Shown here: piece by piece, positions 1 to 8,270 of the stretch
Numbering within the stretch: position 1 is the first letter of the stretch
Layout of the letters: every line of letters starts with the position of its first letter
Origin: JBOFDK01 sp051656485
Lineage (GTDB): Bacteria; Bacillota; Clostridia; Lachnospirales; Cellulosilyticaceae
DNA length: 16,857 nucleotides
Assembly (NCBI GenBank): GCA_051656485.1
Contig: JBOGBZ010000026.1
Coordinates: 1 to 16,857, forward strand
Direction: 5' to 3'
Translations under genes and position numbers: made by a program
The notes under the pieces: generated by a model
The model's database searches: none
Seen by the model: only the letters and a program-made list of their open reading frames with translations
Told to the model about the DNA's origin: nothing

Positions 1-2877
1 GAACTCTGCAATGATTGCTAGACCTTTTGGTTTACGTGCTTCAAAGAGTTCCTCGATACGTGGAAGACCTTGTGTGATGTCATCTCCAGCGATACCACCT
101 GTATGGAAAGTACGCATTGTAAGCTGTGTACCTGGCTCACCGATAGATTGAGCTGCGATGATACCTACTGATTCACCGACTCTTACTTCGTTACCAGATG
201 CCATATTTGCTCCATAACAACATGCACATACACCAATTTTTGATTTACATGAAAGTGCTGTTCTAATCTTAACTTTTGTCACACCGATGCTCTCGATGTA
301 CTCAGCTACGTGTGGTTTAATCATTTTGTTTGCTTCTACAATCATAATACCTGTTTCAGGATGTACAACTGGTTCTGCTGCAAAACGACCTGTAATTCTC
401 TCACTTAATGGTTCGATAACTTCTGCCCCATCTTTGAAAGCTTTAACCCACATACCTGGGATTTCTTGACCTTCTTCGTGACGACAGTCTCTCTCACGGA
501 TAATAACATCTTGAGATACGTCTACAAGACGACGTGTTAAGTATCCTGAGTCAGCTGTACGTAACGCTGTATCGGCAAGACCTTTACGCGCACCATGGGC
601 AGAAATGAAGTACTCAAGTACTGTCAGACCTTCACGGAAGTTCGCTTTGATTGGAAGCTCGATGATACGTCCTGATGGAGATGCCATCAGACCACGCATA
701 CCTGCAAGCTGTTTAATCTGGTTTGTACTACCACGCGCACCAGAGTGAGCCATCATGTAGATATTGTTGTATCTACCAAGACCATCTAATAGTGCTTTTG
801 TGATTTTATCATTGGCACTATTCCATGCCTGGATAACTTTATTGTAACGCTCTTCATCTGTCATAAGACCACGCTTGAAGAGTTTTGTAACGTGTTCTAC
901 AGCCGCTTCAGCTTCAGCTAAGTATTCTGGTTTCTTTTCTGGAACTACCATATCTGATACAGATACTGTAAGAGCCCCACGAGTAGAGAACTTAAAGCCT
1001 AAGTCTTTTAAGTTATCAAGAAGAATAGCTGTTTCTGTCGCACCATGTGTATTGATACATTTTTTGATGATTTTTCCTAGTTCTTTTTTACCAACTAAGA
1101 AATCAATCTCATATTTGAATGTATTTTCTTCTTTTGTGCGATCTACAAAACCTAAGTCTTGTGGAATAACTTCATTGAAGATAATACGTCCTACTGTTGT
1201 TTCTGTGATACCTGTTACCATCTCACCATTTACTTCAATTGTGCGACGTACTTTGATACGTGCATGAAGTGTGATTGCTTTGTTGTCATAAGCAAGGATC
1301 GCTTCATTTTCATCTTTGAAGAACTTGCCTTCGCCTTCTTCTTCCTCTTTATCAAGAGTTAGATAGTATGTTCCAAGAACCATATCCTGTGAAGGAACTG
1401 CTACTGGTGCCCCATCTGAAGGTTTAAGTAAGTTGTTTGGTGCAAGTAGAAGGAAACGACATTCCGCTTGTGCTTCTACTGATAAAGGTACGTGGACCGC
1501 CATCTGGTCACCATCGAAGTCGGCATTGTATGCTGAACAAACAAGTGGATGTAGTTTAAGGGCACGCCCTTCTACAAGTACTGGTTCGAATGCTTGAATA
1601 CCAAGACGGTGAAGTGTTGGTGCACGGTTAAGCATAACTGGATGCTCACGGATCACTTCTTCTAATACATCCCAGATTTCTGGATGTAATCTTTCAATCA
1701 TGTGCTTCGCATTTTTGATGTTATGAGCAAGCCCATCTGCTACAAGTTTCTTCATAACGAATGGTTTGAAGAGCTCGATTGCCATCTCTTTTGGAAGACC
1801 ACATTGGTAAATCTTAAGGTTTGGACCTACTACGATAACTGAACGTCCTGAATAGTCAACACGTTTACCAAGTAAGTTTTGACGGAAACGTCCTGATTTA
1901 CCTTTAAGCATATCTGATAATGACTTAAGGGCACGGTTTCCTGGACCTGTAACTGGTCTACCACGTCTACCGTTGTCAATAAGTGCATCTACAGCTTCTT
2001 GAAGCATACGCTTTTCGTTACGTACGATAATGCTTGGTGCCCCAAGGTCAAGAAGACGCTTAAGACGGTTATTACGGTTGATTACTCTTCTGTAAAGGTC
2101 GTTTAAGTCTGAAGTGGCAAAACGTCCACCATCAAGTTGAATCATAGGACGTAAATCTGGTGGTAATACTGGAACAACGTCTAGTACCATCCACTCAGGT
2201 TTGTTTCCTGAGATTCTGAAAGCTTCGATTACTTCAAGACGCTTAATGATACGGATTCTTTTTTGTCCTGTTGTATCTTTAAGTGCTTCTTTAAGTTCTA
2301 CACTTTCACCTTCAAGATCGATGTCTTGAAGTAATTTTTTGATAGCTTCTGCACCCATTTCTGCTGTAAATGAGCAAATGCCGTATTTTTCTTCAGCTTC
2401 TCTAAATTCTTTTTCTGTGAGTACTTCTTTATATGATAAACCTGTATCCTTGGCATCTGTTACGATGTAACATGCAAAGTAAAGAATCTTCTCAAGAAGT
2501 CTTGGTGAAATATTTAAGATAAGTCCCATTCTACTTGGGATACCTTTGAAATACCAGATATGTGACACAGGAGCAGCTAGCTCGATGTGTCCCATTCTTT
2601 CACGACGTACTTTTGCTTTTGTAACTTCAACGCCACAACGATCGCAGACTACGCCTTTATATCTGATACGCTTGTATTTACCACAATGACATTCCCAGTC
2701 TTTACTTGGTCCAAATATCTTTTCACAAAATAACCCATCACGCTCAGGTCTTTGTGTACGGTAGTTAATTGTTTCTGGTTTTTTTACTTCTCCTCTAGAC
2801 CATTCACGGATTTTATCAGGGGAAGCTAATCCTATTCTTATGGTTTCAAATAAGACAGATTGATCCATATTTGTCAT
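1..2877 (-). CDS. rpoC: RNA polymerase subunit beta' (partial, C-terminus outside window)
   Basis: This is the catalytic beta' subunit of RNA polymerase. The 959 codons present run without a stop from ATG 2877 to the window edge; the family is usually about 1,200 residues in Firmicutes, so roughly a fifth is missing. The N-terminal zinc ribbon is visible as C63, C65, C78 and C81. The Mg-binding active-site motif NADFDGDQM is at residues 451-459 (bases 1501-1527). The second zinc site is C798, C877, C884 and C887. The start is set by a GGGAG site 8 nt upstream of ATG, and matches the family's N-terminus (MTNMDQSVLFETIRIGLASP). It follows rpoB after 24 nt with no terminator, so the two are cotranscribed. 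Nothing unusual is seen. Confidence 0.98.
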   Translation of the reverse strand, partial: MTNMDQSVLFETIRIGLASPDKIREWSRGEVKKPETINYRTQRPERDGLFCEKIFGPSKDWECHCGKYKRIRYKGVVCDRCGVEVTKAKVRRERMGHIELAAPVSHIWYFKGIPSRMGLILNISPRLLEKILYFACYIVTDAKDTGLSYKEVLTEKEFREAEEKYGICSFTAEMGAEAIKKLLQDIDLEGESVELKEALKDTTGQKRIRIIKRLEVIEAFRISGNKPEWMVLDVVPVLPPDLRPMIQLDGGRFATSDLNDLYRRVINRNNRLKRLLDLGAPSIIVRNEKRMLQEAVDALIDNGRRGRPVTGPGNRALKSLSDMLKGKSGRFRQNLLGKRVDYSGRSVIVVGPNLKIYQCGLPKEMAIELFKPFVMKKLVADGLAHNIKNAKHMIERLHPEIWDVLEEVIREHPVMLNRAPTLHRLGIQAFEPVLVEGRALKLHPLVCSAYNADFDGDQMAVHVPLSVEAQAECRFLLLAPNNLLKPSDGAPVAVPSQDMVLGTYYLTLDKEEEEGEGKFFKDENEAILAYDNKAITLHARIKVRRTIEVNGEMVTGITETTVGRIIFNEVIPQDLGFVDRTKEENTFKYEIDFLVGKKELGKIIKKCINTHGATETAILLDNLKDLGFKFSTRGALTVSVSDMVVPEKKPEYLAEAEAAVEHVTKLFKRGLMTDEERYNKVIQAWNSANDKITKALLDGLGRYNNIYMMAHSGARGSTNQIKQLAGMRGLMASPSGRIIELPIKANFREGLTVLEYFISAHGARKGLADTALRTADSGYLTRRLVDVSQDVIIRERDCRHEEGQEIPGMWVKAFKDGAEVIEPLSERITGRFAAEPVVHPETGIMIVEANKMIKPHVAEYIESIGVTKVKIRTALSCKSKIGVCACCYGANMASGNEVRVGESVGIIAAQSIGEPGTQLTMRTFHTGGIAGDDITQGLPRIEELFEARKPKGLAIIAEF

Positions 2878-2901
2878 GACCTTTACTCCCTTCTATGGCT
2901 A

Positions 2902-5900
2902 TTATAAATCCAAATCATCTAGTGCTGAATCCACGAATAAATCTTCTGGTTCTGCATCTTCAAAATCGAAGTCAAGGTTGCCATCTTCATCGATTTCTAC
3001 TTCTTGAAGTTCTACATCTTCATCCACAAACTCAGTTGTTTCTGGTGTCTCCTCTAGACCTTCAATATTTGTAGCGACTACATCGCCTTCTTCTACACTT
3101 TCTTTGATTTCTAATTCTGCCATATCTGATGTCAGAACGCGAATATCAAGACCAAGTGATTGAAGTTCTTTAAGAAGTACTTTGAATGATTCTGGAATAC
3201 CTGGTTCAGGTATATTTTCACCTTTTACAATAGCTTCATAAGTTTTAACACGACCTACAACGTCGTCAGACTTAATTGTAAGGATTTCTTGAAGTGTATA
3301 TGCTGCACCGTATGCTTCAAGTGCCCATACCTCCATCTCTCCGAAACGCTGCCCACCGAATTGCGCTTTACCACCAAGTGGTTGTTGTGTAATTGTTGCA
3401 TATGGTCCAGTTGAACGTGCATGCATCTTATCATCTACTAAGTGGTGAAGTTTTAAGTAGTGCATGAATCCGATTGTAACTGAGTTATCAAACGCTTCAC
3501 CTGTTCTACCATCACGAAGTTGAACTTTACCTGTATGATCTAGTGGTACGCCTTCCCACTCTGCACGGTGGTCTAGGTTTTCTTCTAGATAATTGTATAC
3601 GCTATCTTCAATTCTGTCTTTCCACTTAGCTGTGAAGTCTTCCCATGAAGTGTTTACGTAGTCATTAGCCATCTGTAATGTTTCCATGATATCTTTCTCT
3701 GATGCACCATCGAATACTGGAGTAGCAACTTTAAATCCAAGTGCTTTTGCTGCAAGGCTAAGGTGGATTTCAAGTACCTGTCCAATGTTCATACGTGATG
3801 GTACCCCTAGTGGGTTAAGAACGATATCTAATGGTCTACCGTTTGGTAGGAATGGCATATCTTCTACTGGTAATACACGTGAGATAACCCCTTTGTTACC
3901 ATGTCGACCCGCCATCTTATCACCTACAGAGATTTTTCTCTTTTGAGCGATATAACAACGAACCATTTTGTTTACACCTGGAGATAGATCATCGCCATTT
4001 TCACGTGTAAATACTTTTACATCTACAATAATACCTGCTTCACCGTGTGGTACGCGAAGTGATGTATCTCTAACTTCTCTTACCTTCTCACCGAAGATTG
4101 CACGAAGTAAGCGCTCTTCAGCTGTAAGTTCTGTCTCACCTTTTGGTGTTACACGACCAACTAAGATATCTCCTGAACGTACTTCAGCACCGATACGGAT
4201 GATACCTCTATCATCTAAGTCTTTAAGAGCATCTTCACCAACGTTTGGAATATCGCGAGTGATCTCTTCTGGACCTACTTTTGTATCACGAGCTTCTACT
4301 TCATATTCTTCAATATGAACAGATGTATAGATATCTTCTTGTACAAGTCTCTCACTAAGAAGGATAGCATCCTCGTAGTTGTAACCTTCCCAAGTCATGA
4401 ATCCGATAAGTGGATTTTGACCAAGTGCTAGTTCACCTTTATCTGTTGATGGACCATCTGCAAGTACATCACCTTTTCTAACCACTTCACCTTTATTGAT
4501 GATAGGTCTTTGGTTGATACATGTACCTTGGTTACTTCTAGTGAATTTAGTTAATTTATAAGAATGTTTTTTACCGTCTTCTGATTTAACGATAATTTCA
4601 TCTGCTGTTACTTTATCTGCGATACCGTCTTCACGTGCAATAATTAATACACCTGAATCCACTGCCGCTTTATGTTCCATACCTGTACCGATAATTGGGC
4701 TGTTTGTACGGATAAGTGGTACTGCCTGACGTTGCATGTTCGCTCCCATGAGGGCACGGTTCGCATCATCGTTCTCAAGGAACGGAATCATAGCTGTAGC
4801 TACTGATACGATCTGCTTTGGTGAGATATCCATAAGGTCAACTTCATTGTAGTCGAACTCTAAGATTTCTTCACGACGACGAGCTGTAACTTTTCTGTGA
4901 GTGAACTCACCATTTTCAGCCAGTTCTTCTGTTGCTTGACATACTGTGTAGTTTTCTTCTTCATCTGCTGTGATGTAGATAACTTCATCAGTAACTCTTG
5001 GGATCTCACCTGTTTTATCGATAACACGGTATGGTGCTTCGATGAAACCATACTCATTGATACGTGCGAATGTCGCAAGTGAGTTGATAAGACCGATGTT
5101 TGGACCCTCTGGTGTCTCGATAGGACACATACGACCATAGTGTGAGTGGTGAACGTCACGAACCTCGAAGCCTGCGCGCTCACGTGAAAGACCACCTGGT
5201 CCTAGTGCTGATAATCTACGCTTATGTGTAAGTTCAGCTAGTGGGTTGTTTTGATCCATAAACTGTGAAAGCTGTGAACTACCGAAGAATTCTTTGATAG
5301 CTGCTGTCACTGGACGGATATTGATGAATGTCTGAGGACTGATTGTCTCAGAATCTTGTACTGTCATTCTTTCACGAACAACTCTTTCCATACGTGCTAA
5401 ACCGATACGGAATTGATTTTGTAGTAACTCTCCAACTGCACGAATACGACGGTTACCAAGGTGGTCAATATCATCTTTGTGACCTAAATCGTACTCTAGG
5501 TGAATATTGTAGTTGATTGATGCAAAGATATCTTCTAAAGTGATGTGTTTTGGCACAAGTTCATTGTGACGCTCACGAATCGCTTTTTTGATGTCTTCCA
5601 TATCATCAAATTCTTCAATAATACGTGCAAGTGCTGGGTAGTATACAGAATCTTTAATACCAAGCTCAGCTGGATCTACATCAAGGAAATGATTAAGATC
5701 TACTGTTTGGTTTGTTAACACTTTGATTGGTCTATCTGTTTCAGATACACTAATGTAAACGTAAGCTACACCTGTGTTTTGGATTTTGTCTGCTAAGCTT
5801 ACAGAGATTTTCTCTCCAGCTGTCGCTACTACTTCACCTGTGAACATGTCTACAACATCTTCAGCAAGTTTAGATCCTGTAACACGGTTTCTAAGTGCTA

Positions 5901-6744
5901 ATTTTTTATTGAATTTGTAACGACCTACTTTTGCAAGATCATATCTTCTAGGGTCAAAGAACATATTGCCAAGAAGTGTTTGCGCACTTTCTACTGTTGG
6001 TGGTTCACCTGGGCGAATACGTTTATATATTTCTAAAAGACCTTCTTCGTATGTTTTTGTAGAGTCTTTTTCGATAGTCTCAAGAATCTTTGGTTCTTCA
6101 CCAAACATTTCTAAGATATCAGCATCACTACCAAGACCTAATGCACGTAATAATACTGTAACTGGCACTTTACGTGTACGGTCTACTCTAACATAGAAAA
6201 TATCGTTTGAATCTGTCTCATACTCAAGCCATGCTCCACGGTTAGGTATTACTGTAGCTGAGAATAATCTTTTACCGATCTTATCAAAGTCGATACCATA
6301 ATAAATACCTGGTGAACGTACTAATTGGCTGACAATAACACGTTCTGCACCATTTATAATGAAAGTACCGTTTTCAGTCATAAGTGGGAAATCCCCCATG
6401 AAAACATCATTATCAATAGTTTCTCCAGTTTCTTTGTTATGCAAACGTGCCTTCACTTTAAGTGGCGCACAGTAGTTTGCATCACGTTCTCTTGCTTCTT
6501 CAACGGAATATTTAGGTTTGCTATCCAGTTGGAAATCTACAAATTCAAGGACAAGGTTGCCATTGAAATCTGTGATTGGCGAGATATCTTGAAATACTTC
6601 CTTAAGACCTTCTTTTAAGAACCAATTATAAGAGTCCTTTTGAACTTCGATAAGGTTTGGAATTTCGAAGAAATCGTCTGTCATTGCATAGCTCATACGG
6701 ATCTGTTTGCCCACATTTATAGGGCGAATTTTAGATTTTTGCAT
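2902..6744 (-). CDS. rpoB: RNA polymerase subunit beta
   Basis: This is the beta subunit of RNA polymerase, 1,280 residues. The open frame extends seven codons further upstream to a TTG, but ATG 6744 is the better start: it has a GGGGTGA Shine-Dalgarno about 9 nt upstream and gives the family N-terminus MQKSKIRPINVGKQ. The rifampicin-binding region starts near residue 488 (FGSSQLSQFMDQNNPLAELT, then THKRRLSALGPGGL) and looks wild type. The conserved GDKMAGRHGNKGV motif of the catalytic region is near residues 940-952. The last 64 residues form an acidic tail with 28 Asp/Glu and no Lys/Arg, beyond the conserved core. The gene is separated from rplL by a 384-nt spacer containing terminator-like hairpins and a promoter candidate, so its expression is probably partly uncoupled from rplJL. 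Confidence 0.98.
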   Translation of the reverse strand: MQKSKIRPINVGKQIRMSYAMTDDFFEIPNLIEVQKDSYNWFLKEGLKEVFQDISPITDFNGNLVLEFVDFQLDSKPKYSVEEARERDANYCAPLKVKARLHNKETGETIDNDVFMGDFPLMTENGTFIINGAERVIVSQLVRSPGIYYGIDFDKIGKRLFSATVIPNRGAWLEYETDSNDIFYVRVDRTRKVPVTVLLRALGLGSDADILEMFGEEPKILETIEKDSTKTYEEGLLEIYKRIRPGEPPTVESAQTLLGNMFFDPRRYDLAKVGRYKFNKKLALRNRVTGSKLAEDVVDMFTGEVVATAGEKISVSLADKIQNTGVAYVYISVSETDRPIKVLTNQTVDLNHFLDVDPAELGIKDSVYYPALARIIEEFDDMEDIKKAIRERHNELVPKHITLEDIFASINYNIHLEYDLGHKDDIDHLGNRRIRAVGELLQNQFRIGLARMERVVRERMTVQDSETISPQTFINIRPVTAAIKEFFGSSQLSQFMDQNNPLAELTHKRRLSALGPGGLSRERAGFEVRDVHHSHYGRMCPIETPEGPNIGLINSLATFARINEYGFIEAPYRVIDKTGEIPRVTDEVIYITADEEENYTVCQATEELAENGEFTHRKVTARRREEILEFDYNEVDLMDISPKQIVSVATAMIPFLENDDANRALMGANMQRQAVPLIRTNSPIIGTGMEHKAAVDSGVLIIAREDGIADKVTADEIIVKSEDGKKHSYKLTKFTRSNQGTCINQRPIINKGEVVRKGDVLADGPSTDKGELALGQNPLIGFMTWEGYNYEDAILLSERLVQEDIYTSVHIEEYEVEARDTKVGPEEITRDIPNVGEDALKDLDDRGIIRIGAEVRSGDILVGRVTPKGETELTAEERLLRAIFGEKVREVRDTSLRVPHGEAGIIVDVKVFTRENGDDLSPGVNKMVRCYIAQKRKISVGDKMAGRHGNKGVISRVLPVEDMPFLPNGRPLDIVLNPLGVPSRMNIGQVLEIHLSLAAKALGFKVATPVFDGASEKDIMETLQMANDYVNTSWEDFTAKWKDRIEDSVYNYLEENLDHRAEWEGVPLDHTGKVQLRDGRTGEAFDNSVTIGFMHYLKLHHLVDDKMHARSTGPYATITQQPLGGKAQFGGQRFGEMEVWALEAYGAAYTLQEILTIKSDDVVGRVKTYEAIVKGENIPEPGIPESFKVLLKELQSLGLDIRVLTSDMAELEIKESVEEGDVVATNIEGLEETPETTEFVDEDVELQEVEIDEDGNLDFDFEDAEPEDLFVDSALDDLDL

Positions 6745-6885
6745 GTGTTCTCTCACCCCTTGCAAAATTTATAAATCATGCAGTAAAAACTGCATTATTT
6801 CGAAATAGATTGGAAATGTATTGTCAATCTTATTGGTCTATGATATAATATTTGCACAGACGAATACATATTGACGCATTTTATA

Positions 6886-6914
6886 ATGCTATCAGAAAAG
6901 GGGGGCTTAGTCAA
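6886..6914 (-). promoter_or_regulatory. Candidate sigma-A promoter for rpoBC
   Basis: On the minus strand, TTGACT (6909-6914) is followed after exactly 17 nt by TAGCAT (6886-6891, 4 of 6 matches to TATAAT), with AT-rich TATAAAAT just downstream. This would start transcription about 140 nt before rpoB. The -35 box lies in the loop of the hairpin at 6896-6922. A perfect TTGACA also occurs nearer rpoB (complement of 6822-6827), but I find no convincing -10 at the right distance for it. Inference from consensus only. Confidence 0.4.
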
Positions 6915-6922
6915 CCCCTTTT
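6896..6922 (-). terminator. Terminator-like hairpin upstream of rpoB (attenuator candidate)
   Basis: On the minus strand AAAAGGGG pairs with CCCCTTTT around a short loop containing TTGACTAAG, and the 3' arm runs into TTTTCT. The plus strand also reads as GGGG...CCCCTTTTTTG, so the hairpin could act in either direction, but no plus-strand gene feeds into it. It sits between rplL and rpoB, where other bacteria use partial termination to lower rpoBC relative to rplJL. Whether it terminates is inference. Confidence 0.5.
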
Positions 6923-7019
6923 TTGTTATTTATACCTTATTTTTGTATATTTTCATAGTTGCTTACAAATAATAAGAGAAATGAGCGTCATTGCTACGAC
7001 ATTCTAAATATAGCATTTC

Positions 7020-7051
7020 AAAACAGATAGTTTCAAGGGGCTACCTGTTTT
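7020..7051 (-). promoter_or_regulatory. Stem-loop in the rplL-rpoB spacer, function unknown
   Basis: An 11-bp inverted repeat on the minus strand (AAAACAGGTAG pairing with CTATCTGTTTT, with one G-U pair) closes a 10-nt loop. It lies between the strong terminator after rplL and the hairpin at 6896-6922. On the minus strand it has only the four T of its own stem, so it is not a classical terminator. It could be a processing site or part of an attenuation structure in the rpoB leader. I do not recognise it. Confidence 0.4.
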
Positions 7052-7081
7052 ATTTTGTTGTTTTTTTCCATAAAATAAGAC

Positions 7082-7112
7082 AAAAAAGAGCAGCATGTTC
7101 ATGCTGCTCTTT
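7082..7112 (-). terminator. Intrinsic terminator downstream of rplL
   Basis: A perfect 13-bp stem with a 2-nt loop as drawn (AAAGAGCAGCATG pairing with CATGCTGCTCTTT; 4 nt if the last pair opens) ends in a T-run on the minus strand, 17 nt after the rplL stop codon. It should end most rplJL transcripts. Some readthrough into rpoBC is expected from what is known of this operon in other bacteria, but that cannot be read from the sequence. Confidence 0.85.
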
Positions 7113-7128
7113 AATTGACCTGAGTTAA

Positions 7129-7497
7129 TTATTTTAATGTAACTTTAGCGCCAACTGCTTCTAAATCAGCTTTGATTTTTTCAGCGTCTTCTTTAGATAA
7201 ACCTTCTTTAAGAACTTTTGGAGTTCCTTCTACAACGTCTTTAGCTTCTTTTAAGCCAAGACCTGTAAGTTCACGTACAGCTTTGATTACTTTGATTTTT
7301 TCAGCGCCCGCTTCTGTTAATTCAACGTCGAACTCTGTTTTTTCTTCTGCTGCTGCGCCTGGAGCTGCTGCTACCATTACGCCTGCTGCTGCAGATACAC
7401 CGAACTCTTCTTCACAAGCTGTTACTAGTTCGTTTAATTCTAAGATTGTTAATTCTTTAATAGCTTCCATGATTTCTTGGATTGATAATTTTGCCAT
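7129..7497 (-). CDS. rplL: 50S ribosomal protein L7/L12
   Basis: This is the stalk protein of the large ribosomal subunit, 122 residues, usual for the family. It recruits translational GTPases. The N-terminal dimerisation helix region (MAKLSIQEIMEAIKEL) is followed by an Ala/Gly-rich hinge (VMVAAAPGAAAEEK) and the conserved C-terminal globular domain (LTGLGLKEAKDVVEGTPK, then LKEGLSKEDAEKIKADLE). The longest open frame begins at GTG 7506, but that codon overlaps the Shine-Dalgarno GGAGG. ATG 7497, 8 nt downstream of it, is the real start. The gene follows rplJ after 57 nt and is followed by a strong terminator. Confidence 0.97.
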   Translation of the reverse strand: MAKLSIQEIMEAIKELTILELNELVTACEEEFGVSAAAGVMVAAAPGAAAEEKTEFDVELTEAGAEKIKVIKAVRELTGLGLKEAKDVVEGTPKVLKEGLSKEDAEKIKADLEAVGAKVTLK

Positions 7498-7554
7498 TTT
7501 AAGCACCTCCGTGATTTTTCATAAATGTTTTAAATGTGAATGAGACGTCTCTGA

Positions 7555-8043
7555 TTACTCAGCGTCTTTCTCTGCAACTTGTTTAATAACACGTGCAAAG
7601 CTTGCAATAGGTGATTTGAAGCTTCCAAGTAAGCGACCAAGTAACTCTTCTCTTGGTGCGATATTACCGATAGCTAACATACCTTTAGCATCGTAGTATT
7701 GTCCTTCAACAACACCACCTTTGAATTCTAGCTTATCATTTGCTTTCGCAACTTTAGCTAAAACTCTTGGTCCAGCTGTAGCATCTGCATAAGAGATTGC
7801 GATAGCTGTTGGGCCTTCAAGATCTTTTGAGATTCCTTCGAATTCTGTTCCTTGAACAGCGAAGTTCACCATTGTGTTTTTGTAAACTTTGTACACAACA
7901 CCAGCTTCACGAAGCTCTTTACGAAGTTGTGTATCTTGGTCTACTGTAAGACCACGGTAGTCTACTAAAAGGATTGAAGTTGCGCCATTTAATTGTTCTT
8001 TGATTTCGTTAACAATTACTTGTTTTTGTTCTACTTTTGCCAT
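7555..8043 (-). CDS. rplJ: 50S ribosomal protein L10
   Basis: L10 anchors the L7/L12 dimers to the ribosome stalk base. The protein has 162 residues, a usual length. The N-terminal rRNA-binding domain contains the family-typical stretches LLVDYRGLTVDQDTQLRKEL and YKVYKNTMV; the C-terminal helix that carries L7/L12 contains LLGRLLGSFKSPIASFARVI. ATG 8043 has GGAGG with 7 nt spacing. It is the first gene of the rplJ-rplL unit, downstream of its own promoter and of an L10 leader with an attenuator hairpin. This is the classical autogenous control element of this operon. Confidence 0.97.
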   Translation of the reverse strand: MAKVEQKQVIVNEIKEQLNGATSILLVDYRGLTVDQDTQLRKELREAGVVYKVYKNTMVNFAVQGTEFEGISKDLEGPTAIAISYADATAGPRVLAKVAKANDKLEFKGGVVEGQYYDAKGMLAIGNIAPREELLGRLLGSFKSPIASFARVIKQVAEKDAE

Positions 8044-8074
8044 TGTTACACCTCCCTAACTCAGGTTATGTCAT

Positions 8075-8115
8075 AAAAATGCCACTTTGCTTATCATTTC
8101 CGCAGGCAAAGTGGC
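8075..8115 (-). terminator. Attenuator terminator within the L10 leader
   Basis: GCCACTTTGC (complement of 8106-8115) pairs perfectly with GCAAAGTGGC (complement of 8081-8090) to give a 10-bp stem, with an extra short stem possible in the loop. It is followed on the minus strand by ATTTTTAT. The hairpin ends about 30 nt before the rplJ start, the position expected of an L10-responsive attenuator. Confidence 0.85.
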
Positions 8116-8208
8116 TCCATCCGTCCATTTATCTATAGACCTCGGTAGGTTGTATACGTTATGTCTTACGACACCTACTGTCTGCGGTACAGCATTTATT
8201 TATCAACA
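8075..8208 (-). promoter_or_regulatory. Ribosomal protein L10 leader (autoregulatory mRNA leader)
   Basis: The minus strand between the promoter and rplJ holds the conserved pieces of the L10 leader: GCAGACAGTAGGTG (complement of about 8173-8186) and CTACCGAGGTC, lying on the two sides of a stem. They are followed by a terminator hairpin at 8075-8115. In the known family, L10 bound together with L7/L12 stabilises this leader and lowers rplJL expression. The exact 5' end (about 8208) is inferred from the promoter. Confidence 0.85.
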
Positions 8209-8214
8209 GTGACT

Positions 8215-8243
8215 ATGATATCATGTATCGTAGCACTTGTCAA
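8215..8243 (-). promoter_or_regulatory. Sigma-A promoter for rplJ-rplL
   Basis: The minus strand carries a perfect -35 TTGACA (complement of 8238-8243), a 17-nt spacer, and -10 TATCAT (complement of 8215-8220) preceded by TG one base upstream (extended -10). It lies between the rplA stop and the L10 leader, so rplJL can be transcribed independently of rplKA. Confidence 0.8.
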
Positions 8244-8270
8244 CATCTATAAGCTACCAATTTATACCAA

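Noticed and set aside
875..1362. Plus-strand open frames of up to 130 codons within rpoC
   Set aside because: They lie antisense to a conserved gene, have no ribosome binding sites and encode no recognisable protein; they are shadows of rpoC.
6822..6827. Perfect TTGACA -35 box upstream of rpoB on the minus strand
   Set aside because: No acceptable -10 hexamer lies 16-18 nt downstream, so it was not called as a promoter.
7542..7551. Palindrome GAGACGTCTC just after the rplJ stop
   Set aside because: Ten bases only, no T-run and no obvious binding role; could be chance.
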